From: Hymenobacter sp. 15J16-1T3B
Lineage (GTDB): Bacteria > Bacteroidota > Bacteroidia > Cytophagales > Hymenobacteraceae
Length of the DNA: 62,955 nt
Direction: 5' to 3'
NCBI RefSeq assembly: GCF_020711235.1
Contig: NZ_JAJFAV010000025.1
Span: forward strand, 1-62,955
A model generated the notes under the pieces. The model saw only the letters and a program-made list of their open reading frames with translations. It had not been told where the DNA came from and made no database searches. Positions 45,907-53,512 of this stretch are shown piece by piece. Every line of letters begins with the position of its first letter. Within the stretch, counting starts at the first letter, position 1. Both the position numbers and the translations under genes were made by a program.

Positions 45907-47247
45907 ATGGCCGAGTACCCGACCCCCACGACCGAGCAGGAGTTTGCGGCGAATTTCGCCCAGATCAAGCCCCTGATGAGCAACACCGAGGCGCTGTACG
46001 AAAGCTCCCGCTGCCTGTTCTGCTTTGATGCGCCCTGTATCAAGGCCTGCCCCTCGGGCATCGACATTCCGCAGTTTATCCGGCAGATCAACACCGGCAA
46101 CGCCACCGGCGCGGCCAAGACCATCTACGAGGCCAACTACTTCGGCAACGCCTGCGGCAAGGTGTGCCCCACCGAGGTGCTCTGCGAGGGCGCCTGCGTG
46201 TACAACCTCAACGAACAGAAGCCCATCGAAATCGGGCGGCTGCAGAGCCATGCTACCCGTAAGGTGATTGACAGCGGGCACAAGCTGTTCGGTCCGGGCC
46301 CGGCCAACGGGCGCAAGGTGGCCGTTATCGGCGCCGGGCCCGCGGGCATTTCGGCGGCCTGCGAACTGCGCGCCCTGGGCTACGAGGTGGACGTGTTTGA
46401 GGCCCGTGAGCAGCCCTCGGGGCTGACGCTGTACGGCGTGGCGCCCTACAAAATCACCAACGCCGAGACGCTGGCCGAAATGGACTACTTGGAGCAGCAG
46501 TTTGGCTACCGGGTGCATTACAACCGGCGCATCAATTCCCGCGAGGAGCTGCAGGCGCTGGAAGAGGCCTACGACGCCATCTTCCTCGGCATCGGGCTGG
46601 GCGCGACCAATGCCCTGTTGCTGCCCGGCGAGGAGCGGCAGAACTGCGTGGGCGCGGTGGAGTTTATCGAGCAGCTGCGCATGGCCCACCAGCACGTGGC
46701 CGTGGGCAAGAAAGTCATCGTGCTCGGCGGCGGCAACACGGCCATGGATGCGGCGTCGGAATCTTCGCGCCTCGGGGCCGAAGACGTGATTCTGGCCTAC
46801 CGCCGCGGCAAAGACGAAATGGGCGCCTACGAATTCGAGTACGACCTGGCCAAGAGCGTGGGCGTGAAGGGGCTGTTCAACGTGGCGCCGGTAGAAATCG
46901 TGGGCAACGGCAAGGTGGAGGGCGTGAAGTTCATCCGCACGGCCACGCGCGACGGGCAGGTGCAGATTGTGCCCGGCTCGGAGTTCGTGGAGCCCTGCGA
47001 CATGGTCATCAAAGCCACGGGCCAAGCCAAGCAAACCGGCTTTTTGCACCTGATTCCGGGCCTGCAACTCGACGGCAAGGGCCGCATCGTGGCCGATGCC
47101 CGCACCGGGCAGACCTCGAATCCGAAGTATTTCGCCTCCGGCGACGCGCTGAACGGCGGGGCCGAGGTCGTCAACGCCGCCGCCGAAGCCAAGCAGACGG
47201 CGCGGGGCATGCACGCATTTTTAACCGAAAACGGTCTGTCATCCTGA
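45907..47247 (+). CDS. preT: Dihydropyrimidine dehydrogenase NAD(P)-binding subunit PreT
   Basis: A 446-residue protein related to the N-terminal half of mammalian dihydropyrimidine dehydrogenase and to GltD. Fe-S Cys lie in CLFCFDAPCIKACPSGID and CGKVCPTEVLCEGACV; the FAD motif is VIGAGPAGISAA and the second nucleotide motif VLGGGNTAMDAA. It supplies electrons to PreA. The stop codon (47245-47247) and last residues lie within a palindromic repeat (47237-47338), so the repeat has set the C-terminus. Confidence 0.95.
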   Translation: MAEYPTPTTEQEFAANFAQIKPLMSNTEALYESSRCLFCFDAPCIKACPSGIDIPQFIRQINTGNATGAAKTIYEANYFGNACGKVCPTEVLCEGACVYNLNEQKPIEIGRLQSHATRKVIDSGHKLFGPGPANGRKVAVIGAGPAGISAACELRALGYEVDVFEAREQPSGLTLYGVAPYKITNAETLAEMDYLEQQFGYRVHYNRRINSREELQALEEAYDAIFLGIGLGATNALLLPGEERQNCVGAVEFIEQLRMAHQHVAVGKKVIVLGGGNTAMDAASESSRLGAEDVILAYRRGKDEMGAYEFEYDLAKSVGVKGLFNVAPVEIVGNGKVEGVKFIRTATRDGQVQIVPGSEFVEPCDMVIKATGQAKQTGFLHLIPGLQLDGKGRIVADARTGQTSNPKYFASGDALNGGAEVVNAAAEAKQTARGMHAFLTENGLSS

Positions 47248-47338
47248 GTGCTGCGAAGGACCTCCTCACGCCCGAACGATGAGCTTAACAGCGGCTCGTT
47301 CAGCGGTAATAAGGCCCTTCGCGTTGCTCAGCATGACA
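47237..47338. repeat. GTCATCCTGAGC-family palindrome overlapping the preT stop
   Basis: An imperfect inverted repeat with ends TGTCATCCTGAG and CTCAGCATGACA and inner CGAAGGACCT / AAGGCCCTTCG. It matches the perfect 31-bp palindrome at 48798-48889. Confidence 0.8.
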
Positions 47339-47358
47339 GGACCACCTGATCCTGTACC

Positions 47359-48771
47359 ATGCCTGACCTTTCCATAAATTTTGCCGGCATCAAGTCGCCG
47401 AACCCGTTCTGGTTGGCGTCGGCGCCGCCCACTAACTCCGGCTACCAGGTAATGAAAGCCTTCGACGCGGGCTGGGGCGGGGCCGTGTGGAAGACCCTGG
47501 GCGTGCCCGTGGTGAACGTATCGAGCCGCTACGGCGGGGTGAACTACCGCGACAAACGCCTGGTGGGCTTCAACAACATCGAGCTGATTTCGGACCGCCC
47601 GCTGGCCGACAACCTGCGCGAAATCGAGGAAGTCAAGAAGTTCTTCCCGAACAACGCCGTCATTGCCTCGCTGATGGTGCAGAGCCGGCAGGAGTGGCAC
47701 GACATCGTGCGCGACGTGACCAACGCCGGCGCCGACGGCATCGAGCTGAACTTCGGCTGCCCGCACGGCATGTGCGAGCGGGGTATGGGCTCGGCCGTGG
47801 GCCAGGAGCCGGAGGTGCTCAAGACCATCGTGGAGTGGGTGATGGAAGTGGCCCGTATTCCGGTTATCGTCAAGCTCACGCCCAACATCTCGGACATCAC
47901 CGAGCCGGCCCGGGCGGCCCGCGCCGGCGGCGCCGACGCCATTTCGCTGATCAACACGATTCAGAGCATCGTGGGGGTAGATCTGGACAAATTCGCGCCG
48001 TACCCAATCGTGGATGGCAAGGGCACCAACGGCGGCTACTGCGGCCCGGCGGTGAAGCCCATTGCGCTGAACATGGTGAAGAACTGCGCCCAGGACCCGG
48101 ACGTACGCCTGCCCATTTCGGGCATCGGTGGTATTGAGAACTGGCGCGACGCGGTGGAGCACATTCTGCTCGGCGCCTCCTCGGTGCAGGTGTGCACGGC
48201 GGCCATGCACTTCGGCTTCGGCATCATCCGCGAAATGACGGCCGGGTTGGAGCAGTACATGACCGAAAAGGGCTTCAACACGATTTATGACTTCGTGGGC
48301 AAGGCCCTGCCGAACGTGAAGCACTGGGAAGACCTGAACCTGAAGTACCAGGTGAAGGCCCACATCAACGAGGACAAGTGCATCGGCTGCCAGCTGTGCT
48401 ACACGGCCTGCGAAGACGGCGCCCACCAGGCCATCGGACTGCAGGAGGGCACGCGCACGCCGGTCATCATCGAGGACAACTGCGTGGGCTGCAACCTTTG
48501 CTCCCTGGTGTGCCCGGTGGAGCAGTGCATCACGATGGAGCGCCGCGACGACGGCACCGAGCACCGCACCTGGAAGGAGCGCACCAAGGCCAACGACATT
48601 CCGGTGACCTTCAACGACGACCGGGCCGGCGGCTTGCACCACTGGGTGCCCGAGCCCGCCGCGGCCTTGGGCAAGGAGCGGCACAAGACCCTGCCCGGCA
48701 AAGCCCGCGCCCTAGGCAGCCCGCAGGAAGTCATTGCGCCCAAGGCCTCGGATGTGCTTAGCGCCTCCTGA
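47359..48771 (+). CDS. preA: NAD-dependent dihydropyrimidine dehydrogenase subunit PreA
   Basis: A 470-residue protein with the FMN-binding dihydroorotate-dehydrogenase-like barrel (about 5-310), including LNFGCPHGMCERGMG with the catalytic Cys, and LMVQSRQEWHDIV. A C-terminal ferredoxin domain has two 4Fe-4S motifs, CIGCQLCYTAC and CVGCNLCSLVCP. It reduces uracil and thymine to the dihydro forms with electrons from PreT. The last gene of the cluster and the first step of the pathway. Confidence 0.96.
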   Translation: MPDLSINFAGIKSPNPFWLASAPPTNSGYQVMKAFDAGWGGAVWKTLGVPVVNVSSRYGGVNYRDKRLVGFNNIELISDRPLADNLREIEEVKKFFPNNAVIASLMVQSRQEWHDIVRDVTNAGADGIELNFGCPHGMCERGMGSAVGQEPEVLKTIVEWVMEVARIPVIVKLTPNISDITEPARAARAGGADAISLINTIQSIVGVDLDKFAPYPIVDGKGTNGGYCGPAVKPIALNMVKNCAQDPDVRLPISGIGGIENWRDAVEHILLGASSVQVCTAAMHFGFGIIREMTAGLEQYMTEKGFNTIYDFVGKALPNVKHWEDLNLKYQVKAHINEDKCIGCQLCYTACEDGAHQAIGLQEGTRTPVIIEDNCVGCNLCSLVCPVEQCITMERRDDGTEHRTWKERTKANDIPVTFNDDRAGGLHHWVPEPAAALGKERHKTLPGKARALGSPQEVIAPKASDVLSAS

Positions 48772-48797
48772 AACTGATAACCAGGAGTAATACTAGA

Positions 48798-48889
48798 GCT
48801 GTCATCCTGAGCAACGCGAAGGACCTTATCCCGTCAGAACATTGTCGTTCAAGCGTGGTAAGGTCCTTCGCGTTGCTCAGGATGACAGC
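48798..48889. repeat. Perfect 31-bp palindrome, GTCATCCTGAGC family
   Basis: The arms at 48798-48828 and 48859-48889 are exact inverted copies beginning GCTGTCATCCTGAGCAACGC; the loop is 30 bp. It lies between the converging preA and the gliding-motility-type gene, so it may act as a bidirectional terminator. Confidence 0.9.
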
Positions 48890-48923
48890 CAACTGTCCGA
48901 CTAGCATTGGCTCTTTGGTTCGC

Positions 48924-50861
48924 TTACTTCAGCACCTCCAGCCAGCCCTTAAACTTGCGGCCGTTGGTATAGGTGACGAGGTAGTAGTAGGTGCCGGCCA
49001 CGCTGCCGCCGGGCCAGGTGAACGTGCGTTCCGACGAGCGGTACACCTCGTTGCCCCAGCGTGAGAAGATGCGCACCCCGGCGAAGCGCTGGTCGCAGAA
49101 ATCGGGCGGCAGGTTGGGCAGCGTGAAGGTATCATTCAACCCGTCGCCGTTGGGCGTGATGACGTTGGGCGGCAGGAAGGCCACGGAATCCGGGGCGGGC
49201 ACGAGCTGGAAGCGCACGGTGCGCTGCTGGGGCAGGGGCGTGCAGGTAGCCGTTTCCTGCAACTGGAACACCACCGTCAGCTCCGCTTTGCTGGCCGCGT
49301 CGCAGGTGGCCTGCCACTGGAAGGAGCCGTCGGCGCGGCCGGTGCCGTTGCGGGCGGCAAACTGCATGCCCATGGCGGGCAGGTCGAAGCCCTGGCCGGT
49401 GGCGGTGAGCGTCAGGCCGTTGTTGTCGGCGTCGGTGCCGAGCAGGGTAGCTATGTAGGCTTGCCCGGGCGAGAGCTGCACGAGCACCGGCGGTTCGGAG
49501 GCGTCGGCTGGGGCGGGCGGAAAGGAGGAGGTCAGCAGCGGGGCACGGTTTACGGCCGGGCGGGCGGTGAAGGCCAGGCGCACGGTGTCGCGCTTGGGCA
49601 AGGAGCAGCCGTTGTCGGCCACCACGAGGTCGAGCAAATATACCCGGCCCTGCGAGTCCATGCAATCGGGGAAGCAAAGCGTGGCGCGCAGCGTGTCGGG
49701 GGCGCCGGCCGTGCGCACGGCGCCGCTGGTGGCGGTGGTAAAAGTGGGGCCGGCCGCGCCGCTGGCCAGGGTATAGTTGACGGGCCGGGCCGTGAGGGTC
49801 AGCTGGGAAGCGGGGTCGGGGTCGGTGAAGACGAGCTGCACGCAGTGGTCGGTGCCGGGCGTGAGGCGCAGCGTGTCGCGGCCGGGCCGGTAGGCCCGCG
49901 GGCTGGCCGGGGTGTAGAGCTGCACCGTGGGCGCCGCGTTTTGCGGGCAGGCCAGCACCATGAGCTGAAAGTCGCGGCGCGTCTCGCCGATTTTGACGCC
50001 CCGGCGGTACTCCGCGCAGCGCACCCCGAACACGAACAGGCCCAGGCGGCTGGGGCGCACCGTCAGCCGGCCCGTGCGCGCGTCGATGCCCAGCGTGGGT
50101 GCGCCCGGTATCTGGTTCAGGGTGCTCAGGCCCGCGTTCCAGGTGATGGTGCTGTAGGGCGCCGGCTGGCTCAGCGTCAGCTCGGGCGCGGCGCTGGAGG
50201 TGTGGCCGTTGAGCGGCGTGACCATGTCGTAGGCCAGCGAGTCGCCGTCGGCGTCCTGCCCGCCGAAATCGTAGTAAAACAGCTCGCCCAGGCAGGCGTA
50301 GTCGCCCAGGGGCGGGAAGATGCGCGGGGTGGAATCGAGGAAGGGCTGTCCGCCCTGCACCACGGCCGGAAACTCCAGGTAGAACGTCTGGGCTGCCCCG
50401 CCGGGGTTCACGATGTTGCCGATGGCCAGGTTGCGGCAGCAGCGCTCCACCGCCGCGTAGTAGCCGGCGGGGCTGGTGTAGGTAGCCGCGTCGAGGATAA
50501 TATCCTTGCTGTACACCAGCTTGCGGGTGCTCAGCGAGCCGGCCGCGCAGGCGGGGTTGGTGTAGTTGACGAAGGTGTTACTGGTCAGCGGCAGCGTCAG
50601 CTGTTGCAGGCGGGTGTTGGTGGCTTTGCTGAAGATGCCGGCCAGCATCTGCTGGTCCAGGGCGCCGGCGTTGCCGTTGACGGCGTCGAAGTACAGGTTC
50701 AGCGTGAGCGTGTAGGTGCTGCCGCTTTTGCGGGTCAGCTCCAGTTCGCCGCCCACAATGTGCGTGGCGCGGGCCGGCAGCAGCACCCCCAGCTGCAGGC
50801 AGAGCAGCAGCCCCCACAGGCGGCCGGCGCGGACCAAGAACGAAGAGCAGAAACGAGGCAT
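48924..50861 (-). CDS. Gliding-motility-associated C-terminal domain protein (T9SS type B sorting)
   Basis: A 645-residue exported protein started at the ATG at 50861; an in-frame TTG two codons earlier is less likely. The signal peptide includes LWGLLLCLQLGVLLPARA and is followed by THIVGGELELTRKSGSTYTL, typical of these adhesin-like Bacteroidetes proteins. The body is a set of Ig-like beta domains, and the C-terminal 85 residues form the CHU_C domain (PPNVITPNGDGLNDTF), which directs type IX secretion. The likely role is a surface protein. A small lipoprotein and a di-heme peroxidase gene lie directly upstream on the same strand. Confidence 0.9.
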   Translation of the reverse strand: MPRFCSSFLVRAGRLWGLLLCLQLGVLLPARATHIVGGELELTRKSGSTYTLTLNLYFDAVNGNAGALDQQMLAGIFSKATNTRLQQLTLPLTSNTFVNYTNPACAAGSLSTRKLVYSKDIILDAATYTSPAGYYAAVERCCRNLAIGNIVNPGGAAQTFYLEFPAVVQGGQPFLDSTPRIFPPLGDYACLGELFYYDFGGQDADGDSLAYDMVTPLNGHTSSAAPELTLSQPAPYSTITWNAGLSTLNQIPGAPTLGIDARTGRLTVRPSRLGLFVFGVRCAEYRRGVKIGETRRDFQLMVLACPQNAAPTVQLYTPASPRAYRPGRDTLRLTPGTDHCVQLVFTDPDPASQLTLTARPVNYTLASGAAGPTFTTATSGAVRTAGAPDTLRATLCFPDCMDSQGRVYLLDLVVADNGCSLPKRDTVRLAFTARPAVNRAPLLTSSFPPAPADASEPPVLVQLSPGQAYIATLLGTDADNNGLTLTATGQGFDLPAMGMQFAARNGTGRADGSFQWQATCDAASKAELTVVFQLQETATCTPLPQQRTVRFQLVPAPDSVAFLPPNVITPNGDGLNDTFTLPNLPPDFCDQRFAGVRIFSRWGNEVYRSSERTFTWPGGSVAGTYYYLVTYTNGRKFKGWLEVLK

Positions 50862-51006
50862 AAGCAAAGCCAGGAAAAGCGGGTAAAACGAAGTAGCGGT
50901 TTGGCGATAAGGGCAGGGTTGGCGTGGGAAAAGAGGTCGGAAACGGGGCTGGGCGGCCCAAGCGCGGCGGCCGGAACCGGATTTCCGGCCGCCGCGCTAG
51001 CCGCGC

Positions 51007-51177
51007 TTAACTAGCGCCGCCCGTGCCGGTGCCCGAGGTGGTCGTGGTGCCGGTTTGGGTGCCGCAGCCGCCCTTGCCGCCTTTCGGGCTTACATCGGGC
51101 GTTTCGCAGCTGACAACGGAGAAGGCAAGGCCGGCCAGCAGCAGCAGGCCGGTGAGGCGAAGCGAAACAGTACGCAT
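51007..51177 (-). CDS. Short lipoprotein of unknown function
   Basis: A 56-residue protein started at 51177 with a lipobox, LAFSVVSC. The short mature part has a second Cys (GGKGGCGTQ) and a Gly/Thr/Ser-rich tail. It lies 83 bp after the peroxidase stop and before the CHU_C protein, so it may belong to their operon. No family recognised. Confidence 0.6.
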   Translation of the reverse strand: MRTVSLRLTGLLLLAGLAFSVVSCETPDVSPKGGKGGCGTQTGTTTTSGTGTGGAS

Positions 51178-51260
51178 AGGCCAATCGGAAAAAAAGTGAA
51201 ACAACGGCTGGAACAAGGCAGTATCCGAAGCGGCCAGCCGAGCCGGCCCCGGAGCAAAAG

Positions 51261-52454
51261 CTAGAGGCTGCCGCCCACGGGCAGGCCGCTGGGCACGCGC
51301 GCGGGCACGGTGCGGTCGAAGGAGCCGGCGCTAAGCGAGCCGAGAAAGGCCACGATGGCCTGCTGGTTGGTGACGCGGGTGGGCAGCAGCGGGTCGAGGC
51401 GGGCGTTGGGCACGTTGGGGTTCAGCGAGGCGCGCCCGCCGCGCGGCCCGGCGTCGTAGAAGCGCACCACCTCGGCCAGGGTGCTCATCGTGCCGTTGTG
51501 CATGTAGGGCGCGGTGGCGGCCACTTGGCGCAGGCTGGGCGTGCGGAAGGCGTAGGTGCCGTTCTGCCCGGCATCAGTCGCGCCCAGCTTGGCGTTGTCG
51601 GCCACGCCGAGCACGTGGGTCTGGTAATCGGAGAGCATGGGGCCGGTGTGGCACTTCGGGCAGCCGCTCTGCACGAAGGCCGTCAGGCCCTGCACCTGCT
51701 CGTCGGTAAGGGCAGCTTGCTCGCCGCGCAGGTAACGGTCATAGGGCGCGTCGGCGGTGGTCAGGCTGCGCTCGAAGCAGGCCAGGGCCCGGCCCAGGTT
51801 GGCGGCCGACACGGGCGCGACGCCCCCAAACACGGCCGCGAAGCGCTGCTGGTACTCCGGCACGCGGCGCAGCCGGGCCACCACCGAGTCGACGGCCGCC
51901 GCTTCCGAGTACTGACGGCCGCGCATCTCGGCCAAGGTGGCGATGGGCAGCAGGGTCTGCGCTTCCAACGATTGCGCCCGGCTGTCCCAGAACATGCTGG
52001 CCGTCGTCGGGTCGCAATGCCCGTCGGGGCCGATGCCATTGAAGGCCACGTTGAGCACGGTGGGGGCGTTGCGCTGGGCGAAGGGCAGGTCGTTGGGCTG
52101 ACGGAAGCGGCGCTGGCTGCCCTGGCCCTGCCCGTTCGGGCCAATGGAGAGGTCCAGCCCGTCGGCGTAGGCGCTGGCGGGGTGGTGGCAGCTAGCGCAA
52201 CTCACATCGCGCGGGCCGGAGAGGATGGGGTCCCAAAACAGCAGCCGCCCCAGCTCCACTTTGGCTGCCGACGAGGGGTTGTCGGCCGGCGCGGGAGCCG
52301 CTGTAGGCAGGGCGCTCAGGCCGTTGCTGGTAGCTTGACTCACGGTGTTGGGCGCGGGGCTGTCGGGCTGGCAGGCCACGACGGCGCCGAAGAGGCTGGT
52401 GGCAAGCAGACCAGCCAGGTGACGAACGGAAAAGCAAGTAAACCTCGGCGTCAT
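51261..52454 (-). CDS. Di-heme cytochrome c peroxidase (MauG/CcpA family) lipoprotein
   Basis: A 397-residue protein started at 52454. The signal peptide has a lipobox (FGAVVACQ). There are two heme c attachment motifs, CASCHHP (N-terminal) and CPKCHTG (C-terminal), as in di-heme peroxidases. Conserved segments PFAQRNAPTVLN and AFRTPSLRQVAATAPYMHNG match the family. It probably reduces H2O2 in the periplasm, or oxidises a protein or small substrate in MauG fashion. The partner is not clear. Confidence 0.92.
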   Translation of the reverse strand: MTPRFTCFSVRHLAGLLATSLFGAVVACQPDSPAPNTVSQATSNGLSALPTAAPAPADNPSSAAKVELGRLLFWDPILSGPRDVSCASCHHPASAYADGLDLSIGPNGQGQGSQRRFRQPNDLPFAQRNAPTVLNVAFNGIGPDGHCDPTTASMFWDSRAQSLEAQTLLPIATLAEMRGRQYSEAAAVDSVVARLRRVPEYQQRFAAVFGGVAPVSAANLGRALACFERSLTTADAPYDRYLRGEQAALTDEQVQGLTAFVQSGCPKCHTGPMLSDYQTHVLGVADNAKLGATDAGQNGTYAFRTPSLRQVAATAPYMHNGTMSTLAEVVRFYDAGPRGGRASLNPNVPNARLDPLLPTRVTNQQAIVAFLGSLSAGSFDRTVPARVPSGLPVGGSL

Positions 52455-52666
52455 AGCAGGCAGCACGGGCGGCGGGGCCGCGGAGACAAAGCACGCCCCG
52501 TCGGCGCGGCGGGGTCACGGCTCCAAAACAATAGCAAGGCGGGCGGGCCGCTAAACGCAATAGACGACCCGCCCGCGAATGCCGACGAATGGACCCGGTT
52601 CTGCGCTAACTAGCTCGGAGGGGAGGGCAAAAACGTTGCCTGCCAAGCGCCGCGCACCCACAAAAA

Positions 52667-52700
52667 AAGCCCGCCGCTGTCGGCCGACAGCGGCGGGCTT
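52667..52700 (-). terminator. Perfect palindrome with T tract, terminator of the TPR/UT-M23 operon
   Basis: A 34-bp perfect palindrome followed on the minus strand by a run of T ending in G. It lies about 200 bp downstream of the TPR gene and reads in the right direction for that operon. Confidence 0.85.
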
Positions 52701-52803
52701 AGGGGCTCATTACCAGCTTTATTTCGAAGAGGAGGCAGGTGGAGCCTCCCATACGAAACGGTAGTGCTATTTCGCGGGGCTTCGTGCTGATTGAGTTGAG
52801 TTT

Positions 52804-52846
52804 CGAAGCACGCGAGATGTCTCGACTTCGCTCGACATGACGTTCA
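52804..52846 (-). repeat. AACGTCAT..GAGCGAAGTCGAG repeat family member
   Basis: On the minus strand it reads AACGTCATGTCGAGCGAAGT followed by CGAGACATCTCGCGTG. It matches the repeat at about 12685-12728 and, partly, 11136-11170. Confidence 0.7.
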
Positions 52847-52852
52847 TTTTTT

Positions 52853-52900
52853 ACTCACCGCCTCACCGCCTCACCGCCTCACCGCCTCACCGCCTCACCG
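52853..52900. repeat. Octamer tandem array CCTCACCG
   Basis: Five exact copies of CCTCACCG (52861-52900) are preceded by a partial copy. They abut the stop codon of the TPR gene and are not in frame with it. Confidence 0.85.
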
Positions 52901-53512
52901 TCACTGCGTCCGTTTCAGGCCGGCGGTGGCGGTGGCGTCGCCGGGGCGGATAAGCAGGGCTTTGCCGTAGAGCAGGCGGGCTTCGGTTTTCTTGCCCAGG
53001 TTCAGGTAAGTCCAGGCCAGCGAGAGGGTGGCGTCGTAGTCGAAAGGGTAGAGGTTGACTACTTTTTCGAAGTAGCGGGCCGCGGCCTCGTAGCTTTTGC
53101 GGTTGAGGAAGATGACGCCCAGCCAGTAGTTGGCCTGGGTGTTTTGCGGGTCGATTTTGAGGATGGCCTGGTAGAGCTCCTGCATGCGGTCCACCTTGTT
53201 GAGTGCGTTGAGCGGCTTCACCAGACCCAGCTTGGGCTCGATGGCGTAGGGGCGCTGCTCCACGGCCTTTTGGTAGTAGGCCTCCGACACCGGGTAGTTT
53301 TTGGCCAGAAAGTACAGCCAGCCCAGCCGCAGGTTTTGCTCGTACGTGCCGGCGTAGCTCTTTTTCAAGGCCGCAATGGCGTCGGCGTATTCGCCCTTGG
53401 CTTCGGCGGCGTAGCTGCTGGCAAACGCAGCCTGCAAATCCTGGGCACGGGCGCCCAGGTGCACAACCAGGGCCAGCAGCAGCGTAGCGGTGAAGGGTTT
53501 TACCAGGTCCAT
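52901..53512 (-). CDS. Exported TPR protein
   Basis: A 203-residue protein started at 53512, with a signal peptide (FTATLLLALVVHLGARAQ) and about four tetratricopeptide repeats (for example GWLYFLAKNYPVSEAYYQKA and YWLGVIFLNRKSYEAAARYF). It should lie in the periplasm as a binding or scaffold protein. Its start overlaps the end of the beta-barrel gene by 13 bp, so the two are translationally coupled. Third gene of the UT-M23 operon. Confidence 0.85.
   Translation of the reverse strand: MDLVKPFTATLLLALVVHLGARAQDLQAAFASSYAAEAKGEYADAIAALKKSYAGTYEQNLRLGWLYFLAKNYPVSEAYYQKAVEQRPYAIEPKLGLVKPLNALNKVDRMQELYQAILKIDPQNTQANYWLGVIFLNRKSYEAAARYFEKVVNLYPFDYDATLSLAWTYLNLGKKTEARLLYGKALLIRPGDATATAGLKRTQ

Larger units (their letters stand above)
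52455..52900. other. Intergenic region with terminator and repeats
   Basis: It holds the terminator of the UT-M23 operon (52667-52700), an AACGTCATGTCGAGCG-type repeat (about 52804-52846) and an octamer tandem array (52853-52900). I see no gene. Confidence 0.6.

Noticed and set aside
52853-52900. Octamer array as a CRISPR-like or iteron array
   Set aside because: There are no spacers, and the units are contiguous 8-bp copies, so it is a microsatellite.
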